57,387 nt of DNA. Origin: a candidate division KSB1 bacterium (GTDB lineage Bacteria > Zhuqueibacterota > Zhuqueibacteria > Zhuqueibacterales > Zhuqueibacteraceae). Under the pieces are notes generated by a model. It saw only the letters and a program-made list of their open reading frames with translations. It was not told the origin of the DNA and made no database searches. Made by a program: the position numbers and the translations under genes. Numbering within the stretch: the first letter of the stretch is position 1; the number at the start of each line of letters is the position of its first letter. Positions 16,100 to 24,835 of the stretch are shown piece after piece. The stretch is taken from positions 1 through 57,387 of the forward strand of contig JAPDQB010000042.1 in the NCBI GenBank assembly GCA_034506175.1, in the 5' to 3' direction.

Positions 16100-18112
16100 A
16101 TGATGCGGAATCGTTCGACCAGAAAGTTGTCAATAATTTTTTTGATGCTGCTGGCTTTCGCGGCGCATGCGCAACAACAAACCTTGACACCGGAAATGGT
16201 GGTTTCACTGAAAATCGTTACTTCAGTCACCATCGATCCCACCGGAAAAAATATCGCCTACGTTCTGACCACGCCGCGCGGCGCTGAGGACGAGACGGGC
16301 GGGCGTTACAGCGAATTGTTCGTCATTCCGGCAGCCGGCGGCACAGCACGCCAATTCACCTACAAGCCCAATGCGGCAACCTCGCCGCAATGGTCGCCCG
16401 ACGGCAGGTGGATTTATTTTGCCTCGCGCCGCAAAGAGTTTGACGAGCAGAATGAAGTGTATCGCATTCCCGCCGATGGCGGCGAAGCCATGCTGGCAAC
16501 CCAAAGCAACAACGGCGTGCGCCAGTTCAAATTATCGCCGGACGGCAAATGGATTGCCTACACGATGACCGACGCCGCAACTCCAACCGAGAAGAGCGAC
16601 GCCAGGAAAGGCAACGACGTGCAAACTGTCGATAAAAGCTTCAAACAACACCGGCTGTACGTGCAAGCGGTGGGAAGCACCGAGAGCCAATCCCTCTCCA
16701 GCGAGATGTCGGTGTGGGATTTCGAGTGGTCGCCGGACGGCAGCCAAATCATTTTTCAAGCCAGTGCCACACCGAGAACCGACGATTCGTTCATGTTTAA
16801 AAAAATTTATTTGACCTCGATCGACGGCCGGAGGCCGCCACAAATTTTGACGGAGACCAAAGGCAAGCTCGGCAACATGGCGTGGTCGCCGGATGGCAAG
16901 CAGATCGCCTTTCTCGCCGGCGTTGACGAAAGCGATCCGACCAACGGCAGCATTTTTATGGTGCCGGCAACCGGCGGGCCGGCGAAAAATCTTTCACAAA
17001 ATTACGAAGGCACCGTGATGTGGGTCGGCTGGCTGGATGCGGCGACGCTGATCTTTTCAGCCACCGAGCGCAGTCACACGACGTTGAACACAATGTCTTC
17101 CAACGGCGGCGCGCTCAAACGCCTCATTGACTCCGGTTACAGCTTGTCCAATGTTTCAGCAACAGCGAATGGCAAAACCCTGGCGATGGCGGCCAACACC
17201 TACAAGCATCACAACGAGGTTTTTGTTTATCCGCTGGCCACAAAAAAAATGACCCGCCTCACCAACAGCAATCCGGAATTGGACAACATTCGCTTTTCCG
17301 GGACGAAAGAAATTTCCTGGAAAGCCAGGGACGGTCTGGAAATCACCGGTCTGTTGATGCTGCCGCATGATTATCAAGCCGGCAAAAAATATCCGTGCGT
17401 CGTGCAGATTCACGGCGGTCCGGAGAGCGCCTATGTCGAGGGATGGACCACCAGCTACGTGACGTGGAGCGAGCTGCTGGCGGCGCGCGGGTACGTCGTC
17501 TTCAGCCCGAATTATCGCGGCAGCACCGGGCGCGGCGTGGGCTACGCCAAGGCCGATCACAAAGATCTCGGCGGCAAGGAGTTTGATGATGTCATCGATG
17601 GCATCGACTTTCTGGTGCACCAAGGCCTTGTCGATCCCGAACGCGTCGGCATCGGCGGCTTTTCTTATGGCGGTTATTTCTCCGCGTGGGCCGCGACCAA
17701 GCACACCGAGCGCTTCAAAGCCGCTTCGATGGGCGCCGGAATTTCAAATTGGTTGTCGTTCACCGGCACTTCGGATATTCCCTATGAAAATTCGATGGTG
17801 CATTGGAATCTCGACGTTTTCAAAAATATGGAAAAGGCCTGGAGCCGTTCGCCGCTGGCGTTCGTCGAAAAATCGCAAACCCCGCTGCTCATCTCGCACG
17901 GCGACAAAGACGACCGCGTGCCGATCAGCCAGGGCTGGGAAATTTACACGGCGCTGAAACTGCTCGGCAAAAAAGTCGAATTCGACATTTACCCGCGCGA
18001 AGCCCACGGCTGGGCCGAGCGCAATCATCAGCTTTTTTCGATCAAGCGGAATCTGGATTGGTTTGATCAATATGTCAAAGGGGGTTCGGCGGCTGGGGAA
18101 CGGCTGCCGTGA
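16100..18112 (+). CDS. S9 family serine peptidase (prolyl oligopeptidase/acylaminoacyl-peptidase type)
   Basis: A 670-residue exported peptidase: signal peptide (residues 2-25, LMLLAFAAHAQQQ), a WD40-like beta-propeller (about 35-400, repeated SPDGKWIAY and WSPDGSQI strands) and a C-terminal alpha/beta hydrolase domain. The catalytic triad is visible as Ser in GGFSYGGYFS, Asp in GDKDDRVP and His in REAHGWAER. Such enzymes cleave short peptides, here probably in the periplasm. ATG at 16100 has GGAGG six bases upstream, with a second ATG at 16103. Confidence 0.93.
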   Translation: MMRNRSTRKLSIIFLMLLAFAAHAQQQTLTPEMVVSLKIVTSVTIDPTGKNIAYVLTTPRGAEDETGGRYSELFVIPAAGGTARQFTYKPNAATSPQWSPDGRWIYFASRRKEFDEQNEVYRIPADGGEAMLATQSNNGVRQFKLSPDGKWIAYTMTDAATPTEKSDARKGNDVQTVDKSFKQHRLYVQAVGSTESQSLSSEMSVWDFEWSPDGSQIIFQASATPRTDDSFMFKKIYLTSIDGRRPPQILTETKGKLGNMAWSPDGKQIAFLAGVDESDPTNGSIFMVPATGGPAKNLSQNYEGTVMWVGWLDAATLIFSATERSHTTLNTMSSNGGALKRLIDSGYSLSNVSATANGKTLAMAANTYKHHNEVFVYPLATKKMTRLTNSNPELDNIRFSGTKEISWKARDGLEITGLLMLPHDYQAGKKYPCVVQIHGGPESAYVEGWTTSYVTWSELLAARGYVVFSPNYRGSTGRGVGYAKADHKDLGGKEFDDVIDGIDFLVHQGLVDPERVGIGGFSYGGYFSAWAATKHTERFKAASMGAGISNWLSFTGTSDIPYENSMVHWNLDVFKNMEKAWSRSPLAFVEKSQTPLLISHGDKDDRVPISQGWEIYTALKLLGKKVEFDIYPREAHGWAERNHQLFSIKRNLDWFDQYVKGGSAAGERLP

Positions 18113-18237
18113 AGCTTAAACCGCCCGGTCACTCGAAGTGGCCGGTCGGTAAAAGACATTCTGATTTTCGGCAATCGACAGAGGAAAACTTTTAACGGCC
18201 GCATGATTGCCCCGATCAGCAAAGTTTTTAATGCCAA

Positions 18238-18480
18238 TCAATCATAAACAGAATCGCGATTGTCAATATCAAGCAAATCAATTTTTTGTTCGCTGTCATT
18301 GATTTTGTAGATCAATCGCCATTTGTCGCGAAAGCGGATACGCCACTTGCAATGAAGATTGTGTTTGAGATGTTTGCAGGGTGGCCGTAATTGAGGGTTG
18401 GCTGATAGGATGGAAATCGCCTTTTTAAAATTTGGAATTAGCAGAACTTGAAAACAGCAGTAATATAAGGCCACCCTCAC
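18238..18480 (-). CDS. RelE/ParE-like toxin, possibly N-terminally damaged
   Basis: 80 residues. The second half (LKHNLHCKWRIRFRDKWRLI, then YKINDSEQKIDLLDIDNRDSVYD) is typical of the RelE/ParE fold, where RxRxxxxRxIY precedes a strand and a final DxRxxVY motif. The N-terminal 18 residues (MRVALYYCCFQVLLIPNF) do not look like the usual first strand, so the true 5' end may be frameshifted. No clear antitoxin gene adjoins it. It is orphaned between the S9 peptidase and the SRP RNA gene. Confidence 0.5.
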   Translation of the reverse strand: MRVALYYCCFQVLLIPNFKKAISILSANPQLRPPCKHLKHNLHCKWRIRFRDKWRLIYKINDSEQKIDLLDIDNRDSVYD

Positions 18481-18644
18481 AGAAAGTCAAGAAAAACCTA
18501 TCAAACTTGAAACGGCGATGCGGTTTTGATTGCTGAAATGCACACCATTTCCTCAAAAATCCTCTTGCCTTTCTCTTCATCATTGTTTAATTTCAATTGT
18601 TGCTGATTGTTGTAACAACCGATCTGGTTGGTAAAGGAAAAACA

Positions 18645-18745
18645 TTGGCCAAGGCCCGCGCAATCGGAGCATGCCCAACCCCGCCAGGGCCGGAAGGCAG
18701 CAACGGTCAGCGTCGCGATGATGTGCCGCGGGGAACCTTGGCCAA
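18645..18745 (+). ncRNA. ffs: signal recognition particle RNA, small (4.5S) type
   Basis: The helix 8 signature is exact: GCCAGGGCCGGAAGGCAGCA with its apical GGAA tetraloop and symmetric/asymmetric internal loops. The ends TTGGCCAAGG (18645-18654) and CCTTGGCCAA (18736-18745) pair to close the rod. About 101 nt long. It binds Ffh and targets nascent membrane proteins. Its location directly upstream of dnaX is conserved in many bacteria, including Bacillus. Confidence 0.95.
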
Positions 18746-18758
18746 TTTTATGAATTCG

Positions 18759-18792
18759 CAATTTTAAATTTTCAATTGAAAATTTAAAATTG
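18759..18792. repeat. 34-bp perfect AT-rich palindrome
   Basis: Bases 18759-18792 are fully self-complementary, centred on CAATTG (18773-18778). The palindrome lies between the SRP RNA gene and dnaX. It may help terminate or process the SRP transcript, or may be a palindromic unit like those in other gaps. Confidence 0.75.
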
Positions 18793-18812
18793 ACAATTGA
18801 TCCTGGAAGAGA

Positions 18813-20702
18813 ATGAGCTACCTTGTCCTGGCCCGCAAATGGCGGCCGCGGCAATTTGACGAAGTGGTGGCGCAGGAACATGTCACCCGCACGCTGGAAA
18901 ATGCGATCACGCAAAACCGGTTGGCCTCGGCGTATCTGTTCACCGGGCCGCGCGGCGTCGGCAAAACCACCATGGCGCGCCTGCTGGCGAAAGCGGTGAA
19001 TTGCGAAACCGGCCCGACCGTCACGCCCTGCGACGCCTGTTCGATGTGCCAGGAAATTGCCGATGGTCGCAGCCTCGACGTGCTGGAAATCGACGGCGCC
19101 TCGAATCGCGGCATCGACGAAGTGCGCAATTTGCGAGAGAACGCCCGCTACTCGCCGGCGCGCGGCAAGCGCAAGATTTACATCATCGACGAAGTGCACA
19201 TGCTGACCGAGCCGGCGTTCAATGCGCTGCTCAAAACGCTCGAAGAACCGCCGCCGCATGTGCTGTTTATTTTTGCGACGACGGAAGTTCACAAAGTTCC
19301 GGCGACCATTCTCTCGCGCTGCCAGCGTTTCGATTTCCGCCGCGTGCCCTTGCCGGAAATCGTCGAACAGCTCCGCAACATTTGCGCGAAAGAGGGCGTC
19401 AAAATTGACGACGCCTCCTTACTGCTCCTCGCCAAAAAAGCCGAGGGCAGCATGCGCGACAGCCAGAGCCTGCTCGATCAAGTCATCGCCTATTGCGGCC
19501 GGCAGGTGAAAAGCGAGGAAGTCGCTCAGCTCTTCGGCCTCATCGATCAGGAGATTTTTTTTGCGTGCACCGAGGCGATGGCGCAGCGGGACACGAGCAA
19601 AGGCCTGGCACTCAGCGAGAAAATTTATACGTCGGGCTATCACCTCGGCGAATTTCTCGACCGGCTTGCCGAACATTTCAGCAACATTTTGACGACACGC
19701 GTGACGAGCAGCACAACGCATTTGTTCGGGCTTGACGGATATGTCGAACGTTACAAGCAGGCCGCTGCACAGTTTTCCGAGCTGGAGATCATGCGCGGCA
19801 TTCAGTTGATCACCGACACGCAGCTCAAGCTCAGTCGCGTCAACAATCCGCGCGTCATGCTGGAAATGCTGCTGCTGGAACTGATTCAACCACCGGCCGC
19901 CGGCACGGAAGACGCCGCGGCGCCGGTTAATGAGACGTTAAAAAAAAAGCCCCAGCGAAATAGCGTCGAACTGCCGCCGGCTGCGGCTGAACCGGGCGTG
20001 AGTGTGATTCCGCAAATTGCCCCGATGGCAATGGCTGCGGTTTCGAATGCCGGCGGTCAAGCCTCGCCAGCGCGGCCGCGTGTCAGTTTGTTCGATTTGA
20101 TGTCCTCAGCGCACAAAGTGCCGGTTTTGCAAGCGAAAGAAGCACCGCTACCGCCGAATACGAACGTCACCGATGAAAAGGAGGCGCTGCAAAAAATTCA
20201 GCAAAGCTGGCGGCGTGTGATTGAGCAAGTGACGACACAGAGAATTTCTCTTGGCGCGTTTTTGGAGCTGGGCTTACCGGTCAGCCTGGCCGACGGCACG
20301 CTGGAAGTTTGTTTCGACCAGGGCAGCGGTTTTCAAATCAATTCGGTAAACAATCAAAAGACGTTCATCCAGGAAATCATCCGGCGCGAAAGCGGCTATC
20401 GCGTTCGCCTAGTTTGCCGGAAAGACGATGGCAATGCCTTGCAGGAAGCCCGCGCGCGAATGCAGCAGATGGCGGCGCCAGAGGTTTTGGCAGCAGATGT
20501 TGCGACGGAGGCGGCTTCAAAAAGTGAAGAATTTACGGTAAACGATGCCGACGGCAAAGTCAAGGCGTCGACCAACAGCGTGGCCAAACCAATCAACGGC
20601 GAGGCGCAGAGCCGGCCGGCCATCGCAACCTTGAACGATTTGTATCAAGCGCATCCCGCGGTAAAAAAATTGGTCGAAGCGCTGGATGGTGAATTGATTT
20701 AA
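18813..20702 (+). CDS. dnaX: DNA polymerase III gamma/tau subunit
   Basis: A 629-residue clamp-loader ATPase. It has Walker A GPRGVGKTTMARLLAK (about 45-60), a zinc module (CDACSMC), Walker B IIDEVHML, sensor LLKTLEEPPPHVLFIFATTE and SRC (ILSRCQRFDFRR). The collar domain ends near residue 365. A low-complexity Pro/Ala linker leads to a tau-like C-terminal region (about 455-629). No obvious frameshift site producing a short gamma form was noticed. It is followed by ybaB and recR in the usual order. Confidence 0.95.
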   Translation: MSYLVLARKWRPRQFDEVVAQEHVTRTLENAITQNRLASAYLFTGPRGVGKTTMARLLAKAVNCETGPTVTPCDACSMCQEIADGRSLDVLEIDGASNRGIDEVRNLRENARYSPARGKRKIYIIDEVHMLTEPAFNALLKTLEEPPPHVLFIFATTEVHKVPATILSRCQRFDFRRVPLPEIVEQLRNICAKEGVKIDDASLLLLAKKAEGSMRDSQSLLDQVIAYCGRQVKSEEVAQLFGLIDQEIFFACTEAMAQRDTSKGLALSEKIYTSGYHLGEFLDRLAEHFSNILTTRVTSSTTHLFGLDGYVERYKQAAAQFSELEIMRGIQLITDTQLKLSRVNNPRVMLEMLLLELIQPPAAGTEDAAAPVNETLKKKPQRNSVELPPAAAEPGVSVIPQIAPMAMAAVSNAGGQASPARPRVSLFDLMSSAHKVPVLQAKEAPLPPNTNVTDEKEALQKIQQSWRRVIEQVTTQRISLGAFLELGLPVSLADGTLEVCFDQGSGFQINSVNNQKTFIQEIIRRESGYRVRLVCRKDDGNALQEARARMQQMAAPEVLAADVATEAASKSEEFTVNDADGKVKASTNSVAKPINGEAQSRPAIATLNDLYQAHPAVKKLVEALDGELI

Positions 20703-20719
20703 ATTTTAGAGGAGAGAAA

Positions 20720-21061
20720 ATGGGCCGTATCGGCTTTTCAGAAGTGTTGAAACAAGCGCAAAAGCTGCAAGAGCAATTTCAGGAGGTGCAAGAGAGCTTG
20801 GTGAACGTGCGCGCCGAAGGCTCAGCCGGCGGCGGCATGGTCACAGCCGTGGCCAACGGCAAGCAGGAAATTTTGCAAATTCGCATCGACAAAACGGCCA
20901 TCGACCCGAACGACGTCGAGATGCTGGAGGATTTGATCGTCGCCGCGGTGAACCAGGCGCTGTCGAAAGCGCAAGAGCTGGCGAGCGCCGAAATGAGCAA
21001 GGCCGCCGGCAACGTTCTCTCCAGTTTGCCCGGCAATTTGAAAATCCCCGGCGTGGAATAA
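20720..21061 (+). CDS. ybaB: YbaB/EbfC family nucleoid-associated protein
   Basis: 113 residues. Typical features are an N-terminal coiled helix (KQAQKLQEQFQEVQESL), a beta sheet containing GGGMVTAVANGKQEIL, and DPNDVEMLEDLIVAAVNQAL. The dimer binds DNA with little specificity. It sits 17 bases after dnaX with GGAG ahead of the ATG, and 26 bases before recR, as in most bacteria. Confidence 0.94.
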   Translation: MGRIGFSEVLKQAQKLQEQFQEVQESLVNVRAEGSAGGGMVTAVANGKQEILQIRIDKTAIDPNDVEMLEDLIVAAVNQALSKAQELASAEMSKAAGNVLSSLPGNLKIPGVE

Positions 21062-21087
21062 TCCGTATTATCTGAAAAGACGCGGCA

Positions 21088-21684
21088 ATGCTTTATACTT
21101 CCAACGCGGTCGAAGTCGCCATCGAGGCCTTGACCAAGCTGCCGGGAATCGGTCGCAAATCGGCGCAGCGGCTGGTGTTTTTTCTGCTCAAAATTCCCCG
21201 CCCGCAAGTCGAGGCGCTGGCCGCGGCCCTCGTGGCGTTGAAAGAAAAGGTGCGCAGTTGCTCGCGCTGTTTCAACATCACCGAAACCGATCCCTGCCCG
21301 ATCTGCGCTGATGCGCAGCGCAATAGCCGCGTCATTTGCGTCGTCGAAGAAGCGAACGACGTCTTGGCGCTCGAAAAAACCGGCGAGTATCGCGGCCAGT
21401 ATCACGTGCTCGGCGGCGCGCTCTCGCCGCTGGACGGCATCGCCCCGGAAAATTTGAAAGTGCGGGAATTGGTCGCGCGTTTGCAGAGTGGCGCCGACGA
21501 AGTGATTCTCGCCACCAATCCCACCGCTGAGGGCGAAGCCACCGCCATTTACTTGGCGAATTTACTGCGACCGCTCGGCATGAGACTCAGCCGCATCGCG
21601 CGCGGCATCCCGGTTGGCGGCGATTTGGAATATGCCGATGAAGTTACCTTGACGCGCGCGCTGCAGGGGCGGGTACAATGGTAA
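21088..21684 (+). CDS. recR: recombination protein RecR
   Basis: 198 residues with an N-terminal HhH motif (LTKLPGIGRKSAQRL), a C4 zinc finger (CSRCFNITETDPCPIC) and a TOPRIM domain (VVEEANDVLALE...ATNPTAEGEATAIYL). RecR forms a ring and works with RecO to load RecA at single-strand gaps. The length matches the family. It is the last gene of the dnaX-ybaB-recR unit. Confidence 0.95.
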   Translation: MLYTSNAVEVAIEALTKLPGIGRKSAQRLVFFLLKIPRPQVEALAAALVALKEKVRSCSRCFNITETDPCPICADAQRNSRVICVVEEANDVLALEKTGEYRGQYHVLGGALSPLDGIAPENLKVRELVARLQSGADEVILATNPTAEGEATAIYLANLLRPLGMRLSRIARGIPVGGDLEYADEVTLTRALQGRVQW

Positions 21685-21765
21685 TGAACAGAACCAATTC
21701 TCACGTTGTGAGAGTTTAGAAAATACCAAACAAGCAATATCGTTTACCCAGCGCTGAGATGAATT

Positions 21766-22392
21766 ATGGGCCTTCCCAATCAACTCACCGTTTTGCGAAT
21801 GGCATTGACGCCGCTGGTGGTCTATTTTTTATCGTATGAAACCCTGGCTTCTCGTTGTCTTGCCCTGTTCGTGTTTTTTTTCGCCTCGTTAACCGATTGG
21901 TACGACGGCTACGCAGCGCGAAAATTCGGCCGTGTCACCCAATGGGGAAAATTTCTCGACCCCCTCGCCGATAAGGTTTTGGTGATCACCACCTTTTACG
22001 TTTTCGTCTCGCTCGGTGTGGTCAAAGCCTGGATGGTGGCCCTCATTGCCATTCGCGATATTCTGATGATGCTGTTGCGCCTTTACGGCGATTGGAAACG
22101 CCAACCGGTCGTGACCAGCTTGTCGGCCAAATGGAAAACCGCCGGGCAGATGACGGCGATTTATGTGATTCTGGTTTATTTGATCTTGCACGCGCATTTT
22201 TCGGCCCTCGGCGCAAGCCCGGCCTGGCTGGTTTGGCTGCAAGAAAGCGCGGCGCTGGACAAAATGATGCTCGTCGTCACCGGCGTGACGTTCGCCACCG
22301 GTGTGCAGTATTTGTTTGAAAATTGGCGGCTCGTGCGCCATTTACTTCTCGCCTGCTTCCGCGTCTTTGTTCCGGGGAATTTGGTGAAATGA
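21766..22392 (+). CDS. pgsA: CDP-diacylglycerol-glycerol-3-phosphate 3-phosphatidyltransferase
   Basis: 208 residues of a CDP-alcohol phosphatidyltransferase with about six transmembrane helices. The full catalytic signature D-x2-DG-x2-AR-x8-G-x3-D-x3-D is present as DWYDGYAARKFGRVTQWGKF followed by LDPLADK. It makes phosphatidylglycerophosphate for phosphatidylglycerol synthesis. Its stop overlaps the pgpA start (ATGA), placing synthase and phosphatase in one coupled unit. Confidence 0.9.
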   Translation: MGLPNQLTVLRMALTPLVVYFLSYETLASRCLALFVFFFASLTDWYDGYAARKFGRVTQWGKFLDPLADKVLVITTFYVFVSLGVVKAWMVALIAIRDILMMLLRLYGDWKRQPVVTSLSAKWKTAGQMTAIYVILVYLILHAHFSALGASPAWLVWLQESAALDKMMLVVTGVTFATGVQYLFENWRLVRHLLLACFRVFVPGNLVK

Positions 22393-22868
22393 ATCCCCCG
22401 CCGGCGCCCTGGGTTCCACGAGTGCTTGCAACCGCTGGCTTCATCGGGTATTCGCCCGTTGCGCCCGGCACGATGGGGAGCCTCGCCGCCGCCCTTGTTT
22501 TTTTCCTTGTTCGTTCTTATCTTTCAACATGGCCCTTTGCCGCCGGTTTGCTGATTTTATTTGCCCTCGCCATCTGGTCGTCGCAACAGATGGTGGCACG
22601 CGAGTCAAGGGACTCCGGAAAAATCGATCCGCAGGAAATCGTGATCGATGAAGTCGCCGGCATGATGGTGACGCTGGCGTTCGTGCCGCTTAATCTCAAA
22701 ACCATCGGCCTCGGTTTTTTGCTCTTTCGGATTTTCGACGTGACCAAGCCTTTTCCCGCCCGCCGTGCGGAAAAACTCCCCGGCGGCTGGGGCATCGTGA
22801 TGGATGATGTCGTCGCGGGGATTTATGCGAATGTGGTTTTGAGGTTCATTACAGGTTATGCTTTGTAA
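22389..22868 (+). CDS. pgpA: phosphatidylglycerophosphatase A
   Basis: 159 residues of the PgpA family: GYSPVAPGTMGSLAAAL at the N-terminus, KIDPQEIVIDEVAGMMVT with the conserved acidic residues, and FPARRAEKLPGGWGIVMDDV. It dephosphorylates phosphatidylglycerophosphate to phosphatidylglycerol in the inner membrane. ATG at 22389 overlaps the pgsA stop; this start gives the usual family length. Confidence 0.93.
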   Translation: MNPPPAPWVPRVLATAGFIGYSPVAPGTMGSLAAALVFFLVRSYLSTWPFAAGLLILFALAIWSSQQMVARESRDSGKIDPQEIVIDEVAGMMVTLAFVPLNLKTIGLGFLLFRIFDVTKPFPARRAEKLPGGWGIVMDDVVAGIYANVVLRFITGYAL

Positions 22869-22882
22869 ACCTCGTGCAAATC

Positions 22883-23063
22883 ATGCCAGGTGTTCTAGGA
22901 AGTGGCCCATACAGGTTCTTTTTCTATGCCGGTGACCGGGATGAACGACCTCATAAGTTTTGCGATGGTCAATCATCGCACTCCGCCTCAGATGGCTCAA
23001 TTCATGCGTTGAGAATAACAAAAAAAATTGTTGAGGAAATGGGATGAGTATTTCAACGATTGA
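22883..23063 (+). pseudogene. decayed DUF4160 gene
   Basis: From ATG 22883 the frame reads MPGVLGSGPYRFFFYAGDRD then ERPH, the unmistakable N-terminus of DUF4160. It then loses the family pattern. A second frame recovers the family C-terminus WDEYFND and a TGA at 23061. So the middle carries a frameshift or deletion. An intact DUF4160 gene lies 1.7 kb downstream at 24595. Confidence 0.7.
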
Positions 23064-23112
23064 AACGCTGTCTATAAGAGCGCAACGATTGGTTATTACC
23101 AATGACACCGTA
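23044..23112 (+). pseudogene. 5' stump of a DUF2442 gene
   Basis: ATG at 23044, overlapping the DUF4160 remnant's C-terminus, opens MSISTIETLSIRAQRLVITN and DTVT, which fits the start of DUF2442 proteins. The sequence then breaks abruptly into a repeat cluster at 23113. An intact DUF2442 gene follows the intact DUF4160 gene at 24836. Confidence 0.6.
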
Positions 23113-23303
23113 ACGCCGGCTTGCAGCCTGCAAATGAAGGCAAGCTGGAAGCTTGCGCGACAAAAAACTTCGCGGTCGTGCCTGCCCTGCCGCAGGCCAG
23201 GGATGGTTTTTCCAGAGTAATTGTCATGTCCGTTTGCACACCCATCACGATGAAAATGTAGCGCAGACATCTTGTCTGCATGCAGGCTGGAAGCCTGCGC
23301 TAC
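23113..23303 (+). repeat. repeat cluster with nested hairpins, including dispersed repeat copy B
   Basis: Several hairpins occur in series: GCAAGCT-GGA-AGCTTGC, GCCTGC...GCAGGC (about 23181-23199), then dispersed repeat copy B (23218-23275), then GCAGACA-TCT-TGTCTGC and GCAGGCT-GGA-AGCCTGC enclosed by GTAGC (23259-) and GCTAC (-23303). The last unit is a cloverleaf: an outer stem around two inner hairpins. Related fragments occur at 5692, 32319, 44819 and 45266. Confidence 0.75.
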
Positions 23304-23345
23304 GGCATTTTCGTGGTAATACCATAGCACAAATCCCAAAACGCC

Positions 23346-24584
23346 ATGACCGCAGAAATCATCTCCATCGGCGATGAGTTGCTCATCGGCCAGATCGTCA
23401 ACACCAACGCGGCGTGGATGAGCCGCCAGCTCAATTTGGCCAACATCCAGGTGCGGCATGCAAGCGTTATTGGCGATGATGCCGAAGAAATTCGGCGCAG
23501 CCTCGATCTGGCGCTCTCCCGCGCCGACGTGGTGCTGCTCACCGGCGGCTTGGGGCCGACGCACGATGATGTCACCAAAAAAGCGGTGGCCGAATATTTT
23601 GACTCCGCCGAAATGGTGATGGATGAAAAAGTCCTCGCGCACATCAAAGCGCTTTTCCAGCGCCGCAGCCTGCGCCTGACGCCGATCAACGAAGCGCAGG
23701 CGCTGGTGCCGAAAAAAGCCGCGGTGTTGTGGAACGATTACGGCACGGCCCCCGGCTTGTTGTTCGAGCGCAACGGTCGCTATTGCGCGGTCATGCCCGG
23801 GGTGCCGGTGGAGATGCAGCATATCATGACCGAGCGTGTGCTGCCGTTTTTAAAAAGTAAAACGCAAAACGTAAGCATTCGTCATCGCACGATTCGCACC
23901 TTTGGTGTGCCCGAATCGCAACTCTTTGAAAAACTCTCGCCGATTGCCGAATTGGAAAAACTCGGCAAAATCGCGTTTTTGCCCAATTATTCCGCCGTCG
24001 ATATTCGCATCTCGGTTTATGATCATGACGCGGCAAACGCCGAGCAACGCCTCCGCGCCGCGGAAGAATATATTCTCGCCCGCGCCGGCCAAAACGTCTA
24101 CGGTTTTGATGACGACACGATGGAAACCGTCATTGGCCGCTTGCTCGTCCAAAAAAAAGCCACACTTGCCGTGGCCGAATCCTGCACCGGCGGTTTGATC
24201 GCGCATCGGCTCACCAATATCTCCGGCAGCTCGCAATATTTTGATCGCGGCGTCGTCACCTACAGCAACGCCGCCAAAATGCAAATGCTCGGCGTGCCCG
24301 AGGAAATCCTCCAACAGCACGGTGCGGTGAGTGAAGCATGCGCCAAAGCCATGGCCGCCGGTGTGCGCCGGATCAGCGGCGCGACGTACGGCCTTGCCAC
24401 CACCGGCATCGCCGGCCCCACCGGCGGCACTGAAGAAAAACCGGTTGGCCTGGTTTGGATCGGCGTCGCCACGCCGGAACGCCTGTTCGCGCAAAAATTT
24501 TTGTTCTCGAAAGACCGGCACGTTAATAAAGAACGTTTCAGCCAAATGGCGTTGAATTTGTTGTTTCGGGAATTGAAAATTTAA
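23346..24584 (+). CDS. cinA: CinA family protein (competence/damage-inducible, NMN amidohydrolase)
   Basis: 412 residues with two domains. The N-terminal MoaB/MogA-like domain (1-170) has IISIGDELLIGQIVNTNAAW and LLTGGLGPTHDDVTK. The C-terminal CinA domain (about 260-412) has AESCTGGLIAHRLTNISGSS and TTGIAGPTGGTEEKPVGLVW, including the catalytic Ser in SCTGG. Full-length proteins combine ADP-ribose pyrophosphatase and NMN deamidase activities in pyridine nucleotide salvage. Its place upstream of recA is widely conserved. Confidence 0.94.
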   Translation: MTAEIISIGDELLIGQIVNTNAAWMSRQLNLANIQVRHASVIGDDAEEIRRSLDLALSRADVVLLTGGLGPTHDDVTKKAVAEYFDSAEMVMDEKVLAHIKALFQRRSLRLTPINEAQALVPKKAAVLWNDYGTAPGLLFERNGRYCAVMPGVPVEMQHIMTERVLPFLKSKTQNVSIRHRTIRTFGVPESQLFEKLSPIAELEKLGKIAFLPNYSAVDIRISVYDHDAANAEQRLRAAEEYILARAGQNVYGFDDDTMETVIGRLLVQKKATLAVAESCTGGLIAHRLTNISGSSQYFDRGVVTYSNAAKMQMLGVPEEILQQHGAVSEACAKAMAAGVRRISGATYGLATTGIAGPTGGTEEKPVGLVWIGVATPERLFAQKFLFSKDRHVNKERFSQMALNLLFRELKI

Positions 24585-24594
24585 GGAACAAATT

Positions 24595-24831
24595 GTGCCA
24601 ACCGTACTGCAAACTGAAGGCTTTCGGTTTTTCTTCTACGCCAAAGACTGTCAAGAACCGATACATGTCCATGTAACGCGCGGCAACGGATTGGCGAAAG
24701 TGTGGGTGGAAATTTTAAAGATAGCATCTTCTGTTGGCTTTCGGCCACATGAAGAGAATCGAATTGTAAAGATTATTGCCGATAATCAAGCTTATATCAT
24801 TATGCGTTGGCGTCAATTTTGTGGAGAGTAA
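24595..24831 (+). CDS. DUF4160 protein
   Basis: 78 residues starting with GTG: PTVLQTEGFRFFFYAKDCQE then PIHVHVTRGNGLAKVWV. This is DUF4160, whose hallmark is FFFY followed by (P)HxHV. Members are usually encoded directly before a DUF2442 gene. The pairing and small size resemble toxin-antitoxin modules, but no activity is established to my knowledge. It starts 10 bases after cinA. The usual PPH is PIH here. Confidence 0.85.
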   Translation: MPTVLQTEGFRFFFYAKDCQEPIHVHVTRGNGLAKVWVEILKIASSVGFRPHEENRIVKIIADNQAYIIMRWRQFCGE

Positions 24832-24835
24832 TCAC

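Noticed and set aside
18113..18237. Terminator after the S9 peptidase gene
   Set aside because: GGTCAC...GTGGCC forms a 6-bp stem, but no T-tract follows.
20460..20702. Programmed frameshift producing a short DnaX gamma form
   Set aside because: No A-rich slippery heptamer with a downstream hairpin was noticed at the expected position; the A-runs near 19940 encode a Lys-rich linker without a clear stop signal in the shifted frame.
23113..23303. CRISPR array
   Set aside because: The repeated units are short palindromes of differing sequence without regular spacing or unique spacers, and no cas gene is present.
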